From contig PJET01000002.1 in assembly GCA_002825515.1 (NCBI GenBank), positions 1-64,000 of the forward strand: a DNA stretch of 64,000 nucleotides, given 5' to 3'. Below, piece after piece: positions 1-6,230 of this stretch. The stretch is from Candidatus Thorarchaeota archaeon MP11T_1 (GTDB lineage: Archaea; Asgardarchaeota; Thorarchaeia; Thorarchaeales; Thorarchaeaceae). Under the pieces are notes generated by a model. The model had not been told where the DNA came from and did no database searches. It was given only the letters and a program-made list of their open reading frames with translations. The position numbers and the translations under genes are program-made. Within the stretch, counting starts at the first letter, position 1, and every line of letters starts with the position of its first letter.

Positions 1-117
1 AGGGTAGGTTAACGACACTACTGAGCCGTTCGCGACGGACTCGGATGCGAGCCCGTTCCACTTGCATGTCTTAACCCCAAGCCGATAGCAGTGCCCTCTA
101 GCAGGATCAACTAGAGT
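1..117 (-). rRNA. 16S ribosomal RNA, 5' end (partial)
   Basis: The gene runs off the left edge, so only about the first 117 nt are present. On the minus strand it opens with ACTCTAGTTGATCCTGCTAG, equivalent to the archaeal ATTCYGGTTGATCCTGCC 5' end. It continues into the conserved GGGCACTGCTATCGG block and a helix ending GAACGGCTCAGTAG, all hallmarks of the SSU 5' domain. The mature 5' end is placed at 117 by alignment to the usual 7 nt before TTGATCC. Transcription comes from the promoter near 441-455. Confidence 0.93.
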
Positions 118-440
118 TGTCCTAATCATACACGGTTAGCAAGGAATGACTGGAGTAGTAGTCAGTCTCCGTGTACAATATTTACACACTTTGAACTTTA
201 ATTGCTTGATGAAGTACAGGCCAAACGGGGTTAGCAGAGATGGCTTACCCATTAATGCCTGCACACTGTTGAGCGTATCTTAGACCTGAGGGCATTCTGA
301 CACTCCTTGTGCCAGTCTATCTCACGTCCGCATCTTGTCGTCGTGTCTGGAAATCACCAGCCATCATCGCTTGGCATTCGCCGACAGCGTCCGGCCTGAC
401 ACCGTATGACACGAAAGCAAACCCCCCCGCGAAGAGTTCG
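118..440 (-). other. 16S rRNA leader (external transcribed spacer)
   Basis: About 320 nt lie between the 16S 5' end and its probable promoter, with no credible coding sequence. Read on the minus strand this is the rRNA leader. In archaea such leaders form the 5' half of the processing stem that pairs with sequence downstream of 16S; the partner lies outside the window, so the pairing cannot be checked. A local hairpin (TGACT..AGTCA) is visible around 147-165. Assignment is by position. Confidence 0.5.
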
Positions 441-455
441 AATAAAAAGCTTTCC
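441..455 (-). promoter_or_regulatory. rRNA promoter, BRE plus TATA box
   Basis: On the minus strand the sequence reads GGAAAGCTTTTTATT: a purine-rich BRE followed by a TATA-like CTTTTTATT. Transcription would start about 25 nt further on, near 417-424, inside a run of G/C. It is the best core promoter upstream of the 16S gene. Inference from consensus only. Confidence 0.5.
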
Positions 456-501
456 AAGGGGCGACTTTTTTGACGTTGGATTGATACCATTTTAGTAATT
501 T

Positions 502-1293
502 CTAGCTTTGTTTCAGAATGGCGGAATATTTTGATAGTCGCGCGTCATCTTTGATCAAATTGAGGAAATTCCTGCGAGATTGCGTAGTAATATCATCAGC
601 AGTCGTTTTTCGAAGCTCGGCTATTCGTTCCGCAACTATCTGTAATGCATCAAGTGGCATTCTCCTGGGAGGTCTATTTGGACCGTCGGTTTCTATGAGA
701 AAAAGGTCATCAGGAATCAGAGTTGCTATCTCAAGGCGTTCCTTCCAACCCCTAATTTCTGACTCGTATGATTTCAAATAGCTTCTGTCGAAGGCAAAGT
801 ATAGATTCGAATCAATGATTTTCTCAACTAATTCAATTGGACCATAATAGTCATGGATGATTCCGTTTCGGATGGAGTAGTTCTCAAGCATCTCGAGAGC
901 TGCGCTTTCTGCCCCTGCAACATGGAATATTACAATGGTATTTTGCTGCTGTGCAGACTCCAGAAATCTCTCGAGAAGAGGTTCCTGCAAAGGATAGTTT
1001 GAGGCGTCCTCTGTCCACTTTCGGTCAAGACCGATTTCCCCAAGCATCAATGCCTCGTCAGCAAGTCTCTGGATTGTATCAAGCTGGTCCATGTGTTCAT
1101 GTGCGACCATTGGGTGAACTCCAAAGGCGGGAAGAATGAGCTCTGAACGTCTTGCTAGTTCTAGTGTTTCATTATAAGACGAAATATCAGTTGATACTGA
1201 TACCATTAGTACTCCATTTTCATGTATGTCCTTTAGAGCTCGATCGGTGTCCTCTTGATAATATGAGAAGTGATTGTGAACATCTACTATCAT
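502..1293 (-). CDS. TatD-family metal-dependent hydrolase
   Basis: Predicted cytosolic TIM-barrel hydrolase of the amidohydrolase superfamily; family members act as deoxyribonucleases or as uncharacterised phosphoesterases. Visible metal-site motifs are VHNH (His6, His8), FGVHP (His60), GEIGLD (Glu86), FHVAGA (His124), His147 and the ETDGP signature (Asp203). The length of 263 aa is normal for the family. It stands alone on the minus strand beside the rRNA gene. The fold call is strong; the true substrate is unknown. Confidence 0.88.
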   Translation of the reverse strand: MIVDVHNHFSYYQEDTDRALKDIHENGVLMVSVSTDISSYNETLELARRSELILPAFGVHPMVAHEHMDQLDTIQRLADEALMLGEIGLDRKWTEDASNYPLQEPLLERFLESAQQQNTIVIFHVAGAESAALEMLENYSIRNGIIHDYYGPIELVEKIIDSNLYFAFDRSYLKSYESEIRGWKERLEIATLIPDDLFLIETDGPNRPPRRMPLDALQIVAERIAELRKTTADDITTQSRRNFLNLIKDDARLSKYSAILKQS

Positions 1294-1370
1294 TACAGTA
1301 ACCTCAGGTTCAGATGTAGATTTGGGCTTGTTCGAATATCATTATTCTCGTCAGCGCATAGAACTAAAGT

Positions 1371-1454
1371 GATGGAAGGGCGGGGATTAGCCCCGCCTCT
1401 CACAGCGGTGAAAGATTTCTATTCCGCATCTTGCAGTTGTCGGTGGCTTCCATC
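1371..1454. other. Structured element closed by an 8-bp stem
   Basis: GATGGAAG (1371-1378) pairs perfectly with CTTCCATC (1447-1454). Inside sit a strong GC hairpin, GGCGGGG-ATTAG-CCCCGCC (1379-1397), and a weaker GCGG..CCGC hairpin (1405-1427). This multi-branched layout looks like a structured RNA or the palindromic end of a mobile element. The minus-strand reading resembles right-end hairpins of IS605/IS1341-type elements, but no tnpB is nearby. The rest of the 330-bp gap 1294-1625 shows only the repeats described next. Confidence 0.35.
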
Positions 1455-1505
1455 TAAGATATTGTAGGATTCTTTGAATATAAAGTAATGATGAACGAAT
1501 TATCA

Positions 1506-1578
1506 GGATGAATCATATAGTAAGAATCTCCGCGGAATTATATCATAGATTCATCCAAAAGCCCTAGATGATTCATCC
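1506..1578. promoter_or_regulatory. Three-copy inverted element, probable operator
   Basis: GGATGAATCAT at 1506-1516 recurs in inverted orientation as ATGATTCATCC at 1568-1578 (11 bp perfect) and as GATTCATCC at 1548-1556 (9 bp). The copies lie just upstream of a TATA-like TGTAAATAAG (1581-1590), about 40 nt before the start at 1626. A winged-helix regulator is the second gene of that transcription unit, so autoregulation is a reasonable inference. Confidence 0.45.
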
Positions 1579-1625
1579 ACTGTAAATAAGACCAAAACTG
1601 ACGAGATTATGGTAGGCGTCACCAA

Positions 1626-2267
1626 ATGCAAGCGGAATTGCTTTCATTAATCAGATTGGATCTAATCTTCGAGTCCATTAGTGGACTTATTGCATTGATT
1701 GTAACCATCTATGCGACAAAAGCATACAACTTGACTGGACAAAAGAGACTCTCAGACCTATCTACGGGGTTTCTTGTCCTATCGATTGGAATGTTTGGAA
1801 GGGTCATTGGAACATGGTATTTCATTGTACAGTTTGGATTAGATGGTGATTCAGGAAATCAGGTTCGATTGATTGTAACGATTGCTTATGGTGCATCGAG
1901 GATAATGGCCTATGTTCTATTTCTGATAGCAACTAGACCTGCTCGGCATCGCGAACAGCTAAATGAAAACAATATGGTGGGAGTGAGTTTCCTCCTAGCG
2001 ACGATACTTGTGGATCCATCATTGGAAGTAATAGCGATACTTGTTCTAGTTGGAGTAGTCATTCAGGCTATAATCAACTACTCTTCCACACGGAGTAGAT
2101 ACGCTCTCTATGTCTTAGTTGGCTTCTTCTTCATCCTGCTGAGTCATATTCAAGTGGCTCAGACATTAACAAATCCAGGCATGTACTTGATGAGTCAGCT
2201 ATCTCAATTGATTGGATTCTTGTCATTTTTGGTCTTACTCTATAGGACTGGCAAGCAAAATGAGTAG
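1626..2267 (+). CDS. Polytopic membrane protein, unknown function
   Basis: 213 aa, almost entirely hydrophobic, with about six or seven predicted membrane segments separated by short charged loops (for example YATKAYNLTGQKR, residues 29-41, and ATRPARHREQ, residues 103-112). I do not recognise the family; the layout recalls sensory seven-helix modules. Its stop codon overlaps the next gene by 8 nt (ATGAGTAG), so the two are translationally coupled, suggesting a membrane partner for a small winged-helix protein. Upstream lie a TATA-like box and repeated operator-like elements. Confidence 0.7.
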   Translation: MQAELLSLIRLDLIFESISGLIALIVTIYATKAYNLTGQKRLSDLSTGFLVLSIGMFGRVIGTWYFIVQFGLDGDSGNQVRLIVTIAYGASRIMAYVLFLIATRPARHREQLNENNMVGVSFLLATILVDPSLEVIAILVLVGVVIQAIINYSSTRSRYALYVLVGFFFILLSHIQVAQTLTNPGMYLMSQLSQLIGFLSFLVLLYRTGKQNE

Positions 2268-2553
2268 AAAACGGGCCTATCGCTCAAAGATGCGCATCTT
2301 GGCTGATATGATGCGTGCCATTCAGAGTGAGGGAGAGGATGGTGCAGGCCCAACCAAAATACTCTATGTTGCGAACCTATCTCATGACCGATTGATGCAA
2401 TATCTCGATGAACTCATAGAGAAAAATCTCATCAAAGAGGCGAATCCAGGGATTGAGAATAGGCTATACGTTCTTACTGAGAAGGGGAGAGAATTTCTTA
2501 GAGAATTTGTGAGGGTTGAACGGTTCTCTGAAGCCTTTGGGATAGATATCTGA
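2260..2553 (+). CDS. Small winged-helix DNA-binding protein (HTH_45/ArnR1-like)
   Basis: 97 aa. The pattern TKILYVANLSHDRLMQYLDE, followed by a basic helix and LYVLTEKGREFL, fits the archaeal HTH_45 winged-helix family (ArnR1/Sso10a-like). The ATG at 2260 is chosen because it overlaps the upstream stop as ATGAGTAG and starts a basic MSRKRAYRSK segment. The open frame extends further upstream from a TTG inside the membrane gene, which is less likely. It probably regulates its own operon through the repeats at 1506-1578 and may respond to the membrane partner; both points are inference. Confidence 0.8.
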   Translation: MSRKRAYRSKMRILADMMRAIQSEGEDGAGPTKILYVANLSHDRLMQYLDELIEKNLIKEANPGIENRLYVLTEKGREFLREFVRVERFSEAFGIDI

Positions 2554-2617
2554 TAGTACTTTTTCGGTAACAGTAGACAAGGTTTTAAGATTTGTAAGTC
2601 GGTGGAGTTTTTGAAAC

Positions 2618-2691
2618 GGGCCGGTAGATCAGACTGGTAGATCGTCTGATTCGCATTCAGAAGGTCGCGAGTTCAAATCTCGCCCGGTCCA
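2618..2691 (+). tRNA. tRNA-Ala (CGC)
   Basis: Complete cloverleaf. The acceptor GGGCCGG pairs with CCGGTCC and includes the G3:U70 wobble that identifies tRNA-Ala. The D stem is GATC/GATC, the anticodon stem TCTGA/TCAGA with loop TTCGCAT (anticodon CGC at 2652-2654), and the T arm GCGAG-TTCAAAT-CTCGC. Discriminator is A; CCA is encoded (2692-2694). The 3' part overlaps the antisense end of the MFS gene that stops at 2673. Confidence 0.95.
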
Positions 2692-3896
2692 CCACCATCC
2701 TTTTCCGTTCGGACTAATGTTAACATAATTATTGCAATCAATGTGACAAGGATTGAGTACAAGAAAGCAAACTGGGGTGTGATATCCCAGAGGTAGCCAA
2801 TTATGATACCAGCAGGTAATGCAGTAATTCCTACAGCCATTTGGAATGCTCCAAGTATGCTTGCTCTTCGTTCTTCTTCTACTAGGTCGGCTACAAGGGT
2901 TGTCTGAACTGGATCAAGAGCTCCATTCATCAGTCCAAAGATAAGGAATAATGGGAGTATTAGTAAACCAAAAGACTCCGCAGACATAAACACCAGATAT
3001 CCCCAAGCTGCAGTGATTAGTAAGAGCAAGAATGCAACAAACAGTATTGGTTTTCGACCCAATCTATCTGATAGTCTTCCAAAGGGATATGCACTTCCAG
3101 CATAGACTGCAGTGAAGAGGATGTAGAGAAGAGTTTGTTGTGAGGGTTCTGTAAACCCATAATTCTCTGCATACAAAAGAAGAAGGGAATAGCTGAAAGT
3201 AGCAAATGCAAACAGGAGAGAGGCCATCAAGAAAACCTTCAGGTTTCGATTGAGACCCTGAAAACTAACACCTCTGAAGATGTCCTTGCCTCGTTTCTCC
3301 TTAATTAATACTGAGACCACAATAATAGATCCTATTGTTGGGATTGCTGCAAGGAGTATGATGCCGAGATAACCAAGGAAATCGAAGAAAAACAAAGTAA
3401 GCAGGAAGGTGATTATTGAACCAAAGAGTGCACCAGCAGTGTCAAGGGCTCTGAGAACACCAAAAGCTCGTCCTCTTTTTGATTCTGCTGCATGTCCTGC
3501 AACAATTGCATCCCTTGGAGGTCCTCGCATTTTCCCTAAACGATCCATAGATTTCCAAAATACTAATTGCAATTTCGAGAACAATAGAGCTGCTAATACA
3601 AAGCCAATTCGAGAGAACATTGACAGGGAATAGCCTAGTATAATGAATGCCTTTCTTTTTCCAGTCCGGTCTGAAGCGTAGCCAGCTGCTAGTTTTGAAA
3701 CAGATGTGATTGTAAGAGCCAGACTATCGATTATCTGAACCTGACCTGCAGTGAATCCTAGCTGATTACTTAGGAAGGTTGGCCATATTGGAGCAATCAT
3801 ATCGGAACCAGCATCATTCAGAAACGAAGCCATTCCAAACACATAAGCAGGGTTTCTTTGGGTTTCAACTTCATCGGATATCTGGTCATCAGTCAT
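2673..3896 (-). CDS. MFS transporter
   Basis: About 407 aa with some 12 hydrophobic segments, typical of a major facilitator carrier. Two motif-A-like loops are visible, YASDRTGKRK and GRLSDRLGRKP, one in each half, as expected for the pseudo-symmetric fold. Substrate is not predictable. I prefer the ATG at 3896, preceded by GGGATCT; a GTG at 3929 would add 11 residues. The gene ends inside tRNA-Ala on the opposite strand: its last codons (GGGPGEI) and stop are antisense to the tRNA T arm and acceptor. Confidence 0.85.
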   Translation of the reverse strand: MTDDQISDEVETQRNPAYVFGMASFLNDAGSDMIAPIWPTFLSNQLGFTAGQVQIIDSLALTITSVSKLAAGYASDRTGKRKAFIILGYSLSMFSRIGFVLAALLFSKLQLVFWKSMDRLGKMRGPPRDAIVAGHAAESKRGRAFGVLRALDTAGALFGSIITFLLTLFFFDFLGYLGIILLAAIPTIGSIIVVSVLIKEKRGKDIFRGVSFQGLNRNLKVFLMASLLFAFATFSYSLLLLYAENYGFTEPSQQTLLYILFTAVYAGSAYPFGRLSDRLGRKPILFVAFLLLLITAAWGYLVFMSAESFGLLILPLFLIFGLMNGALDPVQTTLVADLVEEERRASILGAFQMAVGITALPAGIIIGYLWDITPQFAFLYSILVTLIAIIMLTLVRTEKDGGGPGEI

Positions 3897-3960
3897 AGAT
3901 CCCACACACAGATGTTCTATTGAAATCACGGATTAATATTCTAGTTGGAACCCCAACCAT

Positions 3961-4395
3961 ATGCAAAGTAATTTTACTGAAATCAACTTTGACATAAACA
4001 TGGTCGACGTTTTACGAAAAGAGGTCCCTTATGGGTTTGATGAAGCAGTAAAAAGAGTTGAAGAAGCTTGTGTAAGTGAGGGGTTTGGTCTACAGCTCAC
4101 AAAAGGCGTTCATGATATCTTCAAACAGAAGCTCGGAATAGATGAATATCCAAGATATACTGCAATTCTTGTGTGTAATCCACAACTAGCAAAGATGGCG
4201 CTCGATGCATCAAAGGACATTGGTACGATTTTTCCATGTAGTTTTGTCGTATATGAGGAGGATGGCAAGGTCAAAGTTTCACACACATCAATAATGAAAA
4301 TCGCAGCTGAAACAGGTCTAGCCTCGAAAGAAATCATGGCTCCTATAATCGAAGAAACTGGCAAACGAATCAAAAAGGTCTGGGATAAAATCTAA
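3961..4395 (+). CDS. DUF302 domain protein
   Basis: 144 aa. The order VPYGFDEAVKRVEEACVSEG, then a KQKLG segment, YTAILVCNPQLAKMALDA, IGTIFPCSFVVYEE and a closing V-x-V-x-H/D strand matches the DUF302 fold, a small alpha/beta domain of unknown biochemical role. No signal peptide is seen. It is closely followed by the methyltransferase on the same strand and may share its transcript. Confidence 0.82.
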   Translation: MQSNFTEINFDINMVDVLRKEVPYGFDEAVKRVEEACVSEGFGLQLTKGVHDIFKQKLGIDEYPRYTAILVCNPQLAKMALDASKDIGTIFPCSFVVYEEDGKVKVSHTSIMKIAAETGLASKEIMAPIIEETGKRIKKVWDKI

Positions 4396-4445
4396 GGGTT
4401 TTGGATTTCGAAACCTTCACAAGAGTACATCACTCCCTGAAATCC

Positions 4446-5207
4446 ATGAAAGATTGGATACGTGAGCAGTGGGAGAGTAATGCTGATGCATTTGCAGATT
4501 TGATTGGCGGAGAGGGCACACCACACCACAGGAAAATCCTGAATCCGTGTGTAGAGAGACTTCTAGGGAATGTCAAAAATAGAACCCTCCTTGATGCAGG
4601 ATGTGGAGAAGGGTATCTCTCAAGATACTATTTCAAAAAGGGAGCTCTTGTGACTGGTGTAGATATTTCTCCTAAGCTGATAGATGCTGCTAGAAAGCAT
4701 GGAACAGATGTCCAATACAAGATTGCAGATGTTTGCAATCTTGACGACTTCCAAAGTGAATCATTTGATTTGGTGATGTCAAATCTGGTGCTTCTGAACA
4801 TTCCATGCCTTAACGATGCTCTCAAAGAGTTCCATCGCCTGCTAAAACACAATGGAATTCTGGTATTCTCAATTGTTCATCCGGCATTCGATTTCTACGG
4901 ACCCGGCTCATGGCATATGGGTGATAAAGATCCGGAAACAAAAAGACGCCGAGGACTCTATTTCAAGGTAGACCACTATTTTGAAGAGAAGGAGTATCAG
5001 AGATATTGGAAGACACGAGAGGGTGAAGACTTCCCGGCACCAATCAGTTTCTTTCACAGGACCTTGTCTACCTATCTAAACAACCTGTCCAGAGTCGGAT
5101 TCAACTTGGTAGAGTTCGCTGAACCAGAACCTATTAATGATGATCCATTCTTCGACCGTGAAAAACGTATTCCGTTCTTTGTTGTAGTCAAGGCAATCAA
5201 AAAATAG
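4446..5207 (+). CDS. Class I SAM-dependent methyltransferase
   Basis: Motif I LLDAGCGEGYLSRYY, motif II TGVDISPKLIDAAR, and an acidic ADV.. segment followed by FDLVMSNLVLLNIP place this in the Rossmann-fold methyltransferases of the Methyltransf_11/25 type. The C-terminal half (FDFYGPGSWHMG onward) resembles small-molecule methyltransferases. Start: the ATG at 4446 gives the usual KDWIREQWESNADAFADL opening; a TTG at 4401, six nt after the DUF302 stop and preceded by AAGGG, would add 15 residues. Substrate unknown. Confidence 0.82.
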   Translation: MKDWIREQWESNADAFADLIGGEGTPHHRKILNPCVERLLGNVKNRTLLDAGCGEGYLSRYYFKKGALVTGVDISPKLIDAARKHGTDVQYKIADVCNLDDFQSESFDLVMSNLVLLNIPCLNDALKEFHRLLKHNGILVFSIVHPAFDFYGPGSWHMGDKDPETKRRRGLYFKVDHYFEEKEYQRYWKTREGEDFPAPISFFHRTLSTYLNNLSRVGFNLVEFAEPEPINDDPFFDREKRIPFFVVVKAIKK

Positions 5208-5256
5208 AATTATAGTGACTAAACCCTTTTGGATGAGAGATTAAACAGTGGGATAG

Positions 5257-5706
5257 GTGAAGCCTGTGAGCGAGGAGTCTGGACCAAAGTATTATCCTGT
5301 GAAATTGATATGGACAGGTGGCAAGAGTGGCAATCTCATTGTTGAGGGAAAAGCAACAATCAAGACAGGAGTACCATCAGGTGGTCCAGAAGAGGCCATG
5401 TTTCACTCTCCTGAGGACCTCTTTGTTGCATCAGCCACAATGTGTTATATGAATGGGTTTGTTGAATTCGCAAGAAAGATGCGAATTGATTTCACATCAT
5501 TCGAATGTGACGCTGTAGGCACCCTAGAGAAGATTGGGAGAAGCTTCGAAGTCACCAAAATAGATATGACTGCTAAGGTGAGGATTGGTTCTGAAGACAT
5601 CCGCAAGAGGATTGATCGCGCATTGGAACTTGCTGCAAAATACTGCTTCATTGGTAACAGTATGAAATGTCCAATTACTCACAAAACTATGGTGAAGGTA
5701 GAGTGA
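5257..5706 (+). CDS. OsmC-family protein, copy 1
   Basis: 149 aa with the OsmC/YhfA pattern: a VKLIWTGGKSGNLIVEGK beta segment, SPEDLFVASATMCYMNGF with the first redox cysteine, and CFIGNSMKCP with the second cysteine near the C terminus. Characterised OsmC proteins reduce organic hydroperoxides; many archaeal members are untested. A near-identical-length paralogue follows 42 nt downstream. The start is GTG at 5257. Confidence 0.86.
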   Translation: MKPVSEESGPKYYPVKLIWTGGKSGNLIVEGKATIKTGVPSGGPEEAMFHSPEDLFVASATMCYMNGFVEFARKMRIDFTSFECDAVGTLEKIGRSFEVTKIDMTAKVRIGSEDIRKRIDRALELAAKYCFIGNSMKCPITHKTMVKVE

Positions 5707-5748
5707 CCTAACCAAACGCTTTTCATAAATTAGAGACACGATAGACTG

Positions 5749-6192
5749 GTGACATGGATGAACGATGAATCACATGAATACAATGTAAGGGTAGATTGGA
5801 CACATGACCGAGTGGGAAATTTGTCTATTGAGGGTAAGCCAACAATTCAAGTCTCATCCCCACCTGAATTTGAGGGTCCTGAGGGAATTATCTCACCTGA
5901 AGATCTATTTGTTGCAGCTGCAACTTCCTGTTTCATGACTACATTTGTGGCTTTTACGAAGAAGATGCGTTTCGATTTCAAGTCATTCTCCTGCGTGGGG
6001 TATGGCACACTTGAGCGAGTTGACAAAGGTTTCCAATTTACAAAACTTCTCCTACAGACAAAGGTAGAGGTTGAGTCAGAGGGTCTTAAATCCAAAGCTG
6101 AAAGAGCATTGGAGCTTGCTGGAAAATATTGTCTAGTTTCGAACAGTATGAAGTGTCCCACTGAACATGAGAACGAGGTCATTGTGGGATAG
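5749..6192 (+). CDS. OsmC-family protein, copy 2
   Basis: 147 aa paralogue of the preceding gene, sharing SPEDLFVAAATSCFMTTFVA and CLVSNSMKCP, so both redox cysteines are kept. The two proteins differ widely in their middle parts, pointing to an old duplication. A TATA-like TTCATAAATTAG lies about 25 nt upstream, so transcription probably starts almost at the start codon. The start is GTG at 5749 or ATG at 5758; the distance to the TATA box favours a leaderless mRNA in either case. Confidence 0.86.
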   Translation: MTWMNDESHEYNVRVDWTHDRVGNLSIEGKPTIQVSSPPEFEGPEGIISPEDLFVAAATSCFMTTFVAFTKKMRFDFKSFSCVGYGTLERVDKGFQFTKLLLQTKVEVESEGLKSKAERALELAGKYCLVSNSMKCPTEHENEVIVG

Positions 6193-6230
6193 ATGAGATG
6201 ATTGGAACAATCTTCCACGTAACATAACCA

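Noticed and set aside
1379..1397. GC hairpin as a plain terminator
   Set aside because: It lacks a U-tract on either strand and sits inside a longer perfectly paired structure, so a simple terminator does not explain it.
2212..2259. TTG-initiated extension of the winged-helix gene
   Set aside because: The extension lies inside the upstream membrane gene and matches no family; the ATG at 2260 with the stop overlap is a better start.
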